A stretch of 59,383 nt of DNA from Fidelibacterota bacterium (lineage in GTDB: Bacteria > Fidelibacterota > UBA8477 > JABMPR01): assembly GCA_016845065.1 (NCBI GenBank), contig JAERTG010000167.1:1-59383 (forward strand), read 5' to 3'. Made by a program: the position numbers and the translations under genes. Below are positions 31,035 through 40,269 of the stretch, in pieces. Positions within the stretch are counted from its first letter, which is position 1. Each line of letters begins with the position of its first letter. A model generated the notes under the pieces. That model was given only the letters and a program-made list of their open reading frames with translations. It did no database searches and had not been told where the DNA came from.

Positions 31035-33521
31035 TTAAAAAGATTCATTCTCTGTGCGATCTATGACTTCTTGTTGTAGATCGGCATTCATATCATTGAA
31101 ATAGTCACTGTAACCAGCCATGCGGACCAGTAAATCCTTATAGTCTTCTGGATTTTTTTGTGCAGCCCTCAGAGTTGCTGTGTCAACTACATTGAATTGA
31201 ATGTGGTGACCACCGCGCTTGAAATAATTTCGAATCAAACTCCCCAGCTTTTTAATGTCTGCATCCCTCTTCAATAAACTGGGTAGAAATCTCTGGTTTA
31301 ACAGGGTTCCCCCTGACCGGGTATGGTCCAGCTTTGTTAGTGAGCTTATTACTGCACTGGGTCCATTGATATCACAGCCATGTGAGGGTGATGTGCCATC
31401 TGATATAGACTTTCCGGCGAGACGTCCATTGGGTGTGGCCCCCAGAACTTTCCCAAAATAAATATGACAGGTAGTGGAGAGCATATTAAGGTGAAAAACA
31501 TCTCCCTTCGTGTTAGGCTTCCCATCGATGGCTTTGAGTAGATCCCCATATACTTCCACGGCAATATGATCTGCCCTATCGTCATCATTTCCAAAAAAGG
31601 GAGTCCAGTTTACAATGGTCTGCCTCAGTTTTTCTTCACCTCGGAAGTTTTTTGAAACAGCATTGAGGAGTTCCTTCATGCTCAAGCTGTGTTTTTCAAA
31701 AACATGGGTTTTAATGGTGGAAAGGCTGTCAGTTACTGTTGCCAATCCAGTACACTGGATATAGTTGGTGTTGTAACGAGGACCGCCGTTGTAATAATCT
31801 TTCCCTTTCGAGATACAGTCGTCTATCAACACTGAGAGAAAAGGAGCTGGGGCATATTTGGCAAACATGGTATCTATATAATTACTTACACGGATTTTCT
31901 GATCCACGATGTAATTGAGTTGTTTGAGAAAAGCGCCGTAAAGTGATTCATACGAATCGAATGATTCAGGATCACCAGTTTGGATACCTGCCATTTTACC
32001 TGTTAGAGGATCCACCCCATTATTGAGGGTCACCTCGAGAATTTTGGGGACATTTAGGTATCCAGTTAAAAGAAAAGCCTCTTTGCCAAAAGCACCCACC
32101 TCAATACACCCACTACAGCCCCCTTCGCGAGCATCTCTGAGAGATTTACCCATACCCACCATTTCCTGAATATAGGTTTCAGGGTTAAAGACGGAGGGGT
32201 AGCCATGGCCCTGTCGAATTACTTTTGCAGCTGAATGAAGAAATTCATCAGGTGTTTTCTGGCTGATATGAACCGATGTTCCAGGTTGCAGTAAATGGAG
32301 GTCTTCAATTACCTCCAGCATGATGTAGGATACTTCACTCACACCATCATGACCATCCCGGGTTAGTCCGCCAATATTGATGTTGGTAAAATCGTTATAT
32401 GTGCCGCTCTCCTTTGCAGTAATCCCAACTTTCGGGGGGGCCGTCTGGTTGTTCACCTTGATCCAGGAACAGCACAGTAGTTCCTTGGCTTTTTCGCGGG
32501 TCAGACTGCCTTCGGCGATTTCTTTTTCATAAAAAGGTGTGAGGTGCTGGTCGAAATGACCGGGATTCATGGCATCCCAGCCATTCAGTTCAGTAATGGT
32601 TCCAAGATGAACAAACCAATACATTTGTAATGCCTCCCAGAAACTCTGAGGGGCATGGGCTGGCACTCTGCGACAAACCTGTGCAATTTTATGGAGTTCA
32701 TCCTTACGCTGTTCGTTTGATTCAACCAGAGCCTTTTCTTCAGCAAGGTCAGCATGACGATTTGCGAAAAGGATCACGGCATCGCAGGAGATGTCCATTG
32801 CTTTTAATTGTTCAAACTTGTCCATGGCATCAGGATCATTTAAAAAGTCCAGAGAATCAATATGGGTTTGGATATCATGTTTAAAATCCAACATGCCCTT
32901 TGTGTAGATCTTCCCATCCAAAGCCGTGTGGCCGGGTGCTCTCTGCTCCATAAATTCCGTAAACAATCCAGCTTCATAGGCTTGTCGCCAGGTCTCAGGG
33001 ACATGGTTAAAAATTCGTTCTCTCTGAGTTCTGCCCTTCCAGTAAGGAATGACTTCTTTTTCATAAGTATCTATGTCAGCCTGACTGATGGTATAGCGCT
33101 GTTGGTGCCGGGTGTTTAAAACGTGAAAATCTTCGACGGAATGACAAGTCAGCTCGGGAAATGTAGGGACGGCCTTTGGAAAAGGTCCGCGTTCTCCTAC
33201 AATAAGTTCATCGTCACCAAGATAGAGGGTCTTTTTTTTGCAATGATCCAGAAAGGTTAAAGCCCGGAAAACAGGTGTGGAGTGTTTCCCAGAATGCTCC
33301 CTGTAAAAAGCAGTCTGATGTAGAGCCCGTTCAATGGATAAGCTTGGCTCAGCCTTAAAGCTTAATTTACGAAGTCGTTGAATCCGGGGATTCATACCAG
33401 GTCCTATCGCATCCAGACCACGATCGTGATAGAAATTACCTTCAGCTGAAGCAGGACGCTCTGGGGATTGATTCGTTTCCAGGTGACCGTTTAATTCTTT
33501 TATCGATTTCAGCTTTACCAC
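31035..33521 (-). CDS. Glycyl-radical enzyme, probably trans-4-hydroxy-L-proline dehydratase (HypD-like)
   Basis: Oxygen-sensitive radical enzyme of the PFL/diol-dehydratase fold. The thiyl Cys lies in 'GGCSGCIEVGAFGKE' (C472, with E474 two residues on) and the glycyl radical site in 'VRMAGYSDYF' (G803). If translation starts at the internal Met43 ('MNPRIQRLRKLSF', where most family members begin) these become C430, E432 and G761 in a 786-residue protein. I recall C434, E436 and G765 in Clostridioides HypD, so the register fits well. No proC-like gene is in the window. Another GRE dehydratase is possible. The GTG at 33521 has a Shine-Dalgarno jammed directly against it. Confidence 0.8.
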   Translation of the reverse strand: MVKLKSIKELNGHLETNQSPERPASAEGNFYHDRGLDAIGPGMNPRIQRLRKLSFKAEPSLSIERALHQTAFYREHSGKHSTPVFRALTFLDHCKKKTLYLGDDELIVGERGPFPKAVPTFPELTCHSVEDFHVLNTRHQQRYTISQADIDTYEKEVIPYWKGRTQRERIFNHVPETWRQAYEAGLFTEFMEQRAPGHTALDGKIYTKGMLDFKHDIQTHIDSLDFLNDPDAMDKFEQLKAMDISCDAVILFANRHADLAEEKALVESNEQRKDELHKIAQVCRRVPAHAPQSFWEALQMYWFVHLGTITELNGWDAMNPGHFDQHLTPFYEKEIAEGSLTREKAKELLCCSWIKVNNQTAPPKVGITAKESGTYNDFTNINIGGLTRDGHDGVSEVSYIMLEVIEDLHLLQPGTSVHISQKTPDEFLHSAAKVIRQGHGYPSVFNPETYIQEMVGMGKSLRDAREGGCSGCIEVGAFGKEAFLLTGYLNVPKILEVTLNNGVDPLTGKMAGIQTGDPESFDSYESLYGAFLKQLNYIVDQKIRVSNYIDTMFAKYAPAPFLSVLIDDCISKGKDYYNGGPRYNTNYIQCTGLATVTDSLSTIKTHVFEKHSLSMKELLNAVSKNFRGEEKLRQTIVNWTPFFGNDDDRADHIAVEVYGDLLKAIDGKPNTKGDVFHLNMLSTTCHIYFGKVLGATPNGRLAGKSISDGTSPSHGCDINGPSAVISSLTKLDHTRSGGTLLNQRFLPSLLKRDADIKKLGSLIRNYFKRGGHHIQFNVVDTATLRAAQKNPEDYKDLLVRMAGYSDYFNDMNADLQQEVIDRTENESF

Positions 33522-33674
33522 CCTCCAGGATAAAACCCCCGTGAAGCAACATTATAAAGACAGCTTGCCTTCGCGTCAATGCCAATAACTCAGAATTCAA
33601 AGATTGAAGAGACTTGGAAACCGTATAAAACCAACCCATTTTAATATCGCTAAGCACACAAAACAGGAGACTCC

Positions 33675-34127
33675 ATGGAGATTACGAGACACTTTACAGC
33701 AACCACTTTTGTAGTATATAAAGGAAAAACGCTGCTGCACCTCCATAGAAGTTTGAAAATGTGGTTGCCCCCAGGTGGTCACATTGACCGAGATGAATTG
33801 CCCCATATTGCAGCCATTCGTGAAGTCAAAGAAGAAACAGGTCTGGATGTAGAGTTGGTTCACTCCGCACCAACAATTCATTCTGAAAATGCACAGGAAA
33901 TTCCCGGGCCACGACACCTGCTTTTGGAAAACATCAATCCCTTTCACCAACATATTGATATGATTTACTTCGCCAAAGCCGAGACGTTTGATGTAACCCC
34001 CGATCTTGGCGAATCCATTGAGCTGAAATGGTTTGACTCTGACGAGCTGGAAGGTAATGAGATCGAAAATGATATCCGATTACTTGGGAAAGAAGCACTT
34101 CTCCTCATTTCAAGCCCACAGGACTGA
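33675..34127 (+). CDS. Nudix hydrolase
   Basis: 150 residues with a complete Nudix box: G-G-H-I-D-R-D-E-L-P-H-I-A-A-I-R-E-V-K-E (G-x5-E-x7-R-E-V-x-E-E-T-G). It hydrolyses a nucleoside-diphosphate-linked compound; the substrate cannot be told from sequence. The start ATG at 33675 is preceded by 'acaggaga'. It is divergent from the glycyl-radical enzyme and followed by an MFS gene after 67 bases. Confidence 0.92.
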   Translation: MEITRHFTATTFVVYKGKTLLHLHRSLKMWLPPGGHIDRDELPHIAAIREVKEETGLDVELVHSAPTIHSENAQEIPGPRHLLLENINPFHQHIDMIYFAKAETFDVTPDLGESIELKWFDSDELEGNEIENDIRLLGKEALLLISSPQD

Positions 34128-34194
34128 ATCCATAATTTCAGTTGGGGTGAATCTCAGGACTGGGTTTCGAATCACTGTCTAGTATCTTGCAACA

Positions 34195-35430
34195 ATGAAT
34201 CAGAATAACTCCCAACACAACTTTCGAGCCTTTGTCTGGCATGCCTCCTGGCTTGGCTTCACAATTACCTTTACTGAAGTAAATACAGTTTTACCGGGTC
34301 TGATAGTTGAGGTTGGTGGCAGCCAGATTCATGTGGGAGTATTAACTGCCATTATGGTTGGTGCACCCATGTTAACTCAACTACTCTTTGCTGGATTCCT
34401 GACCCCCAAACCACGTAAAAAACCATTCCTGTTACTAGGAATCTATCTCAGGGTGGGGGCATTGGCCGGAGTCGCCTGGACGCTTTCACATCTTACCAGT
34501 ATTAACCCGGCCCATATGATTTTTCTGGTGTATGCCTGGATGCTGGTATTTACAACCAGTGGTTCTTTTGCTGGTGTTTCATATACAGACATTCTGGGAA
34601 AAAGCATTGCCGGAGATCAGCGAAAACGATTTTTTGTGCTTCGTCAATTTCTCTCAAGCATAGGCGTGTTAATTTCTGCTTTGATTGCCAGAGAACTCCT
34701 CCAGCGTTTTGCCTATCCCTTGAATTATGAAATTCTATTTCTGGCAGCAGCGAGTTGCTTGTTTCTGGCGTCTCTGGGCTTTGTCTTGCTGCGTGAAAAA
34801 TCAGTAACCAGTCGTTATGAAAGCAGTTCAGTTCTGGAAATCCTCAAGTTTATTCCTGCTTATCTCCGAGAGGATGCCAACCTGAGAAACTTCATTATTG
34901 TGAACAACTTGGCTGGTTTTGCCACAACCCTGACACCTTTTTATGTTGTCTTGGCTAAAGACACCTACTCACTGACTACAGATGACATTGGAAATTTTTT
35001 ACTAATCGGAATCTCGGGTATGGTTCTCTCAAATTTTTTATGGTCGCACATTGTAAAAAAATATTCTTTTAAGGGTGTTATGGTGGTCTGGGTTTTCATT
35101 GGTTCAAGCTTGCCAGTATTGGCTTTAGCGCTTTCTACGTGGGCGCCTTATGTGCTATTCCAAACCATCTTTTTTCTTAGCGGTGTAGCTATTTCTGCAC
35201 AAAAAATCTCTTTGGATGGCGTGCTCATCGAAATCTCCGAAAATGATAACCGCGCACTATATTCAGGGATCAACGGTGCCTTTAATCTAACGATTGCCAT
35301 GTTTCCTCTTATTTCTGGATTTGTCATTGTCTGGCTGGGGTACACCCCAGTATTCATTGTGGGGTCGTTTGCCATGCTGTCAGCGTTGTTTTTCGTTCGG
35401 CGGCTGGATTGTGAGGTTACCGAGAAATGA
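34195..35430 (+). CDS. MFS-type transporter
   Basis: 411 residues with about 12 membrane helices. A short basic loop 'TPKPRKKPFLLLGIYLR' after helix 2 matches the MFS A-motif position, and 'LGKSIAGDQRKRFFVLRQF' falls after helix 4. Substrate unknown. Its stop overlaps the recO start by four bases (ATGA), an unusual but clear translational coupling. Confidence 0.85.
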   Translation: MNQNNSQHNFRAFVWHASWLGFTITFTEVNTVLPGLIVEVGGSQIHVGVLTAIMVGAPMLTQLLFAGFLTPKPRKKPFLLLGIYLRVGALAGVAWTLSHLTSINPAHMIFLVYAWMLVFTTSGSFAGVSYTDILGKSIAGDQRKRFFVLRQFLSSIGVLISALIARELLQRFAYPLNYEILFLAAASCLFLASLGFVLLREKSVTSRYESSSVLEILKFIPAYLREDANLRNFIIVNNLAGFATTLTPFYVVLAKDTYSLTTDDIGNFLLIGISGMVLSNFLWSHIVKKYSFKGVMVVWVFIGSSLPVLALALSTWAPYVLFQTIFFLSGVAISAQKISLDGVLIEISENDNRALYSGINGAFNLTIAMFPLISGFVIVWLGYTPVFIVGSFAMLSALFFVRRLDCEVTEK

Positions 35431-36182
35431 TTGAAAAAGCAGAAGCCATTGTTCTAAAAACACTGAATCACGGAGATACCAGCAAGATAATCACATTGTA
35501 TTCTCGTGAAGTCGGACGACTTAAACTTATCGCCAAGGGTGTGCGTTCACCCAAAAGCAAAGCCATGGGTTTATTTCAGCCGACACGTCATATCCAGGTG
35601 ATCTATTACGCGAAGTCGACATCTGATTTACAGTTGTTCAAGTCTGGAGAGTTAATTGATGGCTTTTTTGGACTGGAGGAAGATTTTGATCGTCTCACCC
35701 TGGCCCAGGTAATGGTGGAGTTGATGGATCGATCCGTTGAGGATGAAGAGAGCCATCCCCACCTATTCCAGCTTCTTGTGAACAGCCTATCGCGACTCAG
35801 CAATAAGGAAATTACTTCGGCTGAGGCATACTGGTATTACCACACTCATCTCTTGCGTGAACTCGGCTTTCGACCACATGTTGGACACTGCTCTATCTGT
35901 CGGGAAGCGCTGAATGAAGGAGCCTCACTGGGTCCAGGAAGTCCACAGCTGGAATGTGTGAAATGCCATCAAGCCAGTCACGACTCTGTCCACGTGAGTC
36001 GTGAAGTTCTCCTCTCCGTTCAGCAACTTCTAGATACGGATTGGGATGATCGTGCTAAGACCTCTCTAAATGCGCGGGAGCGTAGGACACTATGGGATTT
36101 TCTCTGGAAATTCACCTTCCACCATATTGAATCAGCCCGAGGGATGAAATCCCTCAAGGTTCTAAGGCAACTTTACGGTTAA
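35427..36182 (+). CDS. recO: DNA repair protein RecO
   Basis: 251 residues. The N-terminal OB fold begins 'EKAEAIVLKTLNHGDTSKIITLYSREVGRLKLIAKGVR', a text typical of RecO, followed by a helical domain with a zinc site formed by C-S-I-C and C-V-K-C (about residues 155-183). RecO loads RecA onto SSB-coated DNA with RecR. It is coupled to the upstream MFS gene and converges on the AI-2E-type permease with only nine bases between stops. Confidence 0.94.
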   Translation: MIEKAEAIVLKTLNHGDTSKIITLYSREVGRLKLIAKGVRSPKSKAMGLFQPTRHIQVIYYAKSTSDLQLFKSGELIDGFFGLEEDFDRLTLAQVMVELMDRSVEDEESHPHLFQLLVNSLSRLSNKEITSAEAYWYYHTHLLRELGFRPHVGHCSICREALNEGASLGPGSPQLECVKCHQASHDSVHVSREVLLSVQQLLDTDWDDRAKTSLNARERRTLWDFLWKFTFHHIESARGMKSLKVLRQLYG

Positions 36183-36191
36183 AACAGGGAG

Positions 36192-37238
36192 TTAAGCGCT
36201 CTTTTCACGGGTACTACCCAACAAGGTTGAAATCCATTGAGTCTCCTCAAAAGAAGTTAAAGCTATTTTTGCACTCATGGTCAGGGGCACAGATAGAATC
36301 ATTCCTACAGGTCCCAAAACCCAACCCCAGAACAGCAAGGAGAGAAAAACGATCAAGGTAGAAAGCCCTAAGCCTTTACCCATAAACCGGGGTTCAAGAA
36401 AGCTTCCAATGACCATATTGATGGATAGGTAACCCAGGGCTACTGCCAGAGCAATCCAAGGACCCTGTAAAACCAGGGCAAGCAAAACAGGTGGGACCGC
36501 GGCAATAATGGACCCGATATTGGGGATATAGTTAAACATAAAGGTTAATAAGCCCCAGAGAATAGCGTAGTCCACACCCCAGATGGTGAGCCAGATTGTG
36601 GCGATGAGTCCTGTCCCCAGGCTGGTCCAGGTTTTAATTACCATATAGCGTTTGATGTTATCCAAGAAAACACTGGAGCGATCGATACCAGGAGAATCAG
36701 GGTCTATTGCCACTTCCATTTTTGAACCAAAATTGGCCGCCTCCAAAAGCATGAAAACAACTACCAGCAGAATCAGAAAGGTATCACCCAAAAGGTTGCC
36801 CAGACCGGTAAGAAGTTTTGAGGTCATCCGCATGGCAGCGCCGGGATCAATAAACTCCATAAAGGTTTCATCAACAATTTTGAGACCCCGCTCTTCAAAA
36901 AAGGCGAGAAAATCGTTTGTCTTTGCCTTGAGCCCCTCCTGATATGCAGGTAGAGAAGCTGAGAAGTCGGTGAGGGATGAGCCCACTAGAACTGCGATAA
37001 GAAAACCAGCAAGAACGATAAGCAGAATAATCATCAAGATAGCCACCCCGGATGGAATGCCCTTTCCGCGTAACCAATTCAGGAGTGGTGTGACGATAAT
37101 GGCAATAAAGAGTGAGAGCAGAAATGGAACCAGAATATCCTGAGCCTCACGCATCCCAGCAATGACAATTACAAAAGCAGCTGCAGTTAGTAGAAACTTC
37201 TGTACCCGGTTAAAACCTATGTTAACAGTTTCAGGCAA
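36192..37238 (-). CDS. AI-2E/PerM family membrane protein
   Basis: 348 residues, about seven to eight helices, with the PF01594 pattern: an N-terminal pair of helices ('ILVPFLLSLFIAIIVTPLLNWL'), a long amphipathic middle, and the conserved ending 'GSFLEPRFMGKGLGLSTLIVFLSLLFWGWVLGPVGMILSVPLT'. Members include TqsA and PerM, with roles ranging from autoinducer export to ion exchange, so no substrate is claimed. It is followed upstream on the same strand by another membrane protein. Confidence 0.92.
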   Translation of the reverse strand: MPETVNIGFNRVQKFLLTAAAFVIVIAGMREAQDILVPFLLSLFIAIIVTPLLNWLRGKGIPSGVAILMIILLIVLAGFLIAVLVGSSLTDFSASLPAYQEGLKAKTNDFLAFFEERGLKIVDETFMEFIDPGAAMRMTSKLLTGLGNLLGDTFLILLVVVFMLLEAANFGSKMEVAIDPDSPGIDRSSVFLDNIKRYMVIKTWTSLGTGLIATIWLTIWGVDYAILWGLLTFMFNYIPNIGSIIAAVPPVLLALVLQGPWIALAVALGYLSINMVIGSFLEPRFMGKGLGLSTLIVFLSLLFWGWVLGPVGMILSVPLTMSAKIALTSFEETQWISTLLGSTREKSA

Positions 37239-37324
37239 GCTGAATATCCTTTTGGTTAAGCTTTCTGTTAATCGTCAGTCAAGATAATTCAATTTATGAC
37301 AATGACAGCCTGTTTTGGGTCTGA

Positions 37325-38131
37325 TTATTGGGTCAAGCGACGTATCACACGATAAGTAAAAGAGGCTGAGAGAACGGATACCCCCATAGAAATAAATGTC
37401 CCTGCAATCAATCCAGTATATTGATAGGCAAAATGAGCGACGATTGCATAGGCTCCAACATTGATCATCCCACTCAGCATGAGTGTTTTTGCTACAGCCC
37501 TGGAAAACTCAGGCCCACCGGTACGGTAGGTGATATAGAGAGTGGACATAAAAATTACTGGAAAGGTTGAAAAAATACCGCCAATAACAGGAACGGCCAG
37601 GCGACTCACCAACACGGCCATGGAAATAATGAACCCGCTTACCATGCCCCGCATGAGCATCTGTTGGAGGGTATATGGAACCCGAATACCACCCTTTGAA
37701 GCAATTACCATGACATGTTCTGTGATGTAATAGCTGACGCCAAGTAAGATCAACCATCCCGAAACTGACACACCCAGACCTTTTATACCCCCCAGTACAA
37801 TCGTTCCATTGGCAATAAACCAAAAGAAAAGAGCGATGGCTAGAGCCTTCAGCAATCCATGATGGACTGTAGCCAGATATATCATGATAAAAATTCCATT
37901 TACGCCCATGACAAGTGGAATCATTACAGCGGCCTGGGAGGCATCAGCAGCGGATTGAGTGAGACCAATAAAAAGTAACGCTATTACTATGGTAGATGGT
38001 AGTCCGCCGATGAAACCACCGATTTTACTGCCAAAACGTTCTGCGATGATGGTGACAGTAGTTACCCAAACCGAGCCAACGACAAAACTGAGTCCAAGGT
38101 TCATGAGGAAGGTTTGATCGAAATTTGACAT
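37325..38131 (-). CDS. Membrane protein with an internal duplication
   Basis: 268 residues, about eight helices. The two halves look like repeats. The first has 'SKIGGFIGGLPSTIVIALLF' followed by an Ala/Ser-rich stretch and 'MIPLVMGVNGIFIMIY'. The second has 'PVIGGIFSTFPVIFMSTLYI' followed by 'AKTLMLSGMINVGAY'. The G-G-x-x-x-x-x-P-S/V pattern is reminiscent of DUF3147-like membrane units, but I do not firmly recognise the family. Its function is unknown; a two-fold transporter-like architecture is possible. Confidence 0.7.
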   Translation of the reverse strand: MSNFDQTFLMNLGLSFVVGSVWVTTVTIIAERFGSKIGGFIGGLPSTIVIALLFIGLTQSAADASQAAVMIPLVMGVNGIFIMIYLATVHHGLLKALAIALFFWFIANGTIVLGGIKGLGVSVSGWLILLGVSYYITEHVMVIASKGGIRVPYTLQQMLMRGMVSGFIISMAVLVSRLAVPVIGGIFSTFPVIFMSTLYITYRTGGPEFSRAVAKTLMLSGMINVGAYAIVAHFAYQYTGLIAGTFISMGVSVLSASFTYRVIRRLTQ

Positions 38132-38233
38132 GGGGACAGATTAATGATTCCTCTTGATGGGAAAAGGGTAGAAACCAGATATTTGTCCTAAGTTTGAAGT
38201 TTCAAGTTTCGTTCAATTGCTTATAATGGATCA

Positions 38234-39163
38234 ATGCTTCAATATATTCTAAATCGCTTCGCACAGCTTGTGCCAGTCATTCTTGGTATCATTCTCCTCA
38301 CATTTATACTTATGTATATTGTCCCTGGTGATCCCGTGCTCTCTATGGTCGGTGAGCGATATGATGAGGAAACATTGGAAAGGCTGCGTGAGCAGTTCCA
38401 CCTGAATGATCCCCTCTGGAAACAGTTTGGTCACTACCTCTGGGGTCTGGCTCACGGAGATCTGGGAGTCTCTTTTATTTCTCAAAAACCAGTCACTGAA
38501 ATGATCATGGAGCGTTTCCCGGCAACGATGTTGTTGGCAACAGGAGCTATGTTTGTTTCCATACTATTGGGGATTTCAGTTGGAGTGATATCAGCCATTA
38601 AACCACACTCCTGGTTGGACCGAACTACCATGGGTATTGCCCTTTTAGGGGTTTCGGCACCTGTCTTCTGGGTGGGATTGCTAATGGTCATTGGGGCCCG
38701 TGCCGTGGGTTGGCCCTACCTGACAGGTTATGGTTGCCTGCCCTATCTTGTTTTGCCTGCCATTACGCTGGGAACCAGAAGCGCTGCTTTTCTGGCTCGC
38801 GTTACCCGGGCGAACATGCTTGAGGTGTTATCTCAGGATTATGTTCGGACTGCAAAGGCCAAGGGGCTATCTAACTTTATTGTTGTCGTCAAGCATGCCC
38901 TTAAAAACACACTCATCCCCGTCATTACCATCATTGGTGTTGATTTTGGCTCCTATCTCTCAGGAGCTGTCCTAACGGAATCAATATTTAATTGGCCTGG
39001 GATTGGGCGTCTGGCCCTGAACGCCATTTTGAAACGGGACTTTCCTGTTATCCAGGGAGCGGTCCTGGTCACAGCGCTAATTTTTGTGACGGCCAATTTT
39101 ATCGTAGACATCTTGTATGGTGTCATTGATCCGCGCATACGACTGGGAAAAGAAAAATCATGA
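38234..39163 (+). CDS. Peptide/nickel-type ABC transporter permease (DppB-like)
   Basis: 309 residues, six helices. It begins 'LQYILNRFAQLVPVILGIILLTF' and has 'GDPV', the family N-terminal text, with the EAA-type loop 'VRTAKAKGLSNFIVVVKHALKNTLIPV' that contacts the ATPase. It pairs with the next gene to form the membrane channel for oligopeptide-, dipeptide- or nickel-type import. The ATPases and the substrate-binding protein are not adjacent and are not in this window. Confidence 0.93.
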   Translation: MLQYILNRFAQLVPVILGIILLTFILMYIVPGDPVLSMVGERYDEETLERLREQFHLNDPLWKQFGHYLWGLAHGDLGVSFISQKPVTEMIMERFPATMLLATGAMFVSILLGISVGVISAIKPHSWLDRTTMGIALLGVSAPVFWVGLLMVIGARAVGWPYLTGYGCLPYLVLPAITLGTRSAAFLARVTRANMLEVLSQDYVRTAKAKGLSNFIVVVKHALKNTLIPVITIIGVDFGSYLSGAVLTESIFNWPGIGRLALNAILKRDFPVIQGAVLVTALIFVTANFIVDILYGVIDPRIRLGKEKS

Positions 39164-39235
39164 TGTTGGTTATACGACCAGGCCGCGCTTCGAATATCTC
39201 AATTGATGTCGGAGATTATCCCGCAGGAGACAAGA

Positions 39236-40096
39236 ATGCGAGGTAGCATCACCACCGAAACCATTCGGCAAATTCGCAAGAATAAGGTTGCCCTGTTTGG
39301 TCTTTTCCTGGTGGTTATGCTGGTTTTTGTTGGTGTTTTTGCCCACTGGGTCGCACCCTATGATCCATACGATGCGGATCTGGATATCAGCCTGCAACCG
39401 CCTTCAACCCAACATTGGCTGGGGACGGACGAAGAGGGTCGTGATGTCCTTTCCAGAATTATTTATGGTGCCCGTATTTCCCTGAAAGTAGGCATTATTG
39501 CCAGTTCCATATCGTTATTAATTGGAGCTATTCTGGGTTTGATTGCCGGATTCTTTCGTGGTTGGACAGAAACGATTATCATGCGTTTTACTGATGTGAT
39601 GTTTGGATTCCCAGCCCTCTTGTTTATGATCGGAATTACTGCTGCTGTCCCACGGCCCAGCATTGAAGTGGCCATGCTTGCAATAGGTCTGGTGAGTTGG
39701 CCGGGAATGGCGAGAATTATGAGATCACAAGTCCTGACCGTTGTTGAGCAGGAGTACGTTACTGCGGCGCGTTCATTAGGCTATTCACAATTACGTATCA
39801 TCATGCGTCATGTATTACCCAACAGTCTGGCTCCAGTAATTGTAGCCTTTACCATGAGTATTGCCGGCGCTGTGATGGCAGAAGCTTCGCTCTCGTTTAT
39901 CGGCTTGGGCGCTCAACCACCAGAACCGAGCTGGGGTTCCATGATTGCCTTTGGTCGCATGCACCTCAGAGGTGAATGGTGGATATCGGTATTTCCTGGT
40001 CTGGCAGTGGCCGTTATGGTTATTGGTTTTAACCTTTTTGGTGAAGGCCTTCGAGATGCTCTTGACCCAACCATGCGGGGACGGGAAAAAACCTAG
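39236..40096 (+). CDS. Peptide/nickel-type ABC transporter permease (DppC-like)
   Basis: 286 residues, six helices with the DppC hallmark 'HWLGTDEEGRDVLSRIIYGARISLKVG' near the start and the EAA loop 'YVTAARSLGYSQLRIIMRHVLPNSLAPVIV'. I choose the ATG at 39236 because caggaga lies six bases upstream. The open frame extends to a TTG-ATG at 39203, which has no such site. Together with the DppB-like gene it forms a permease pair. Confidence 0.92.
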   Translation: MRGSITTETIRQIRKNKVALFGLFLVVMLVFVGVFAHWVAPYDPYDADLDISLQPPSTQHWLGTDEEGRDVLSRIIYGARISLKVGIIASSISLLIGAILGLIAGFFRGWTETIIMRFTDVMFGFPALLFMIGITAAVPRPSIEVAMLAIGLVSWPGMARIMRSQVLTVVEQEYVTAARSLGYSQLRIIMRHVLPNSLAPVIVAFTMSIAGAVMAEASLSFIGLGAQPPEPSWGSMIAFGRMHLRGEWWISVFPGLAVAVMVIGFNLFGEGLRDALDPTMRGREKT

Positions 40097-40208
40097 AATA
40101 ATGAAAATGAGTGTGGTGATCTGACAGTATTACTGATTGTCACCCTTCCAGAATAATAGCGGAAAAACGAGAAAAACCTTCAAACTTAAAGTTTTCACAA
40201 AAAAGTCC

Positions 40209-40239
40209 TTGACCCTCACGTGACGTCATAGCCTATAAT
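40209..40239 (+). promoter_or_regulatory. MerR-type promoter with 19-bp spacer
   Basis: TTGACC (40209-40214) and TATAAT (40234-40239) are separated by 19 bases, the stretched spacing diagnostic of promoters activated by MerR-family regulators. The spacer contains 'ccctcacgtgacgtcatag', an imperfect dyad close to the CCTCACGT-n-ACGTGAGG operator recalled for TipA-type regulators. It precedes a TipA-like MerR gene, suggesting autoregulation. Confidence 0.75.
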
Positions 40240-40269
40240 AGGTGGCGATGAAAGGATGAGCGTTTAATT

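Noticed and set aside
32846..33119. Plus-strand frames within the glycyl-radical enzyme gene
   Set aside because: Shadows of the enzyme on the opposite strand.
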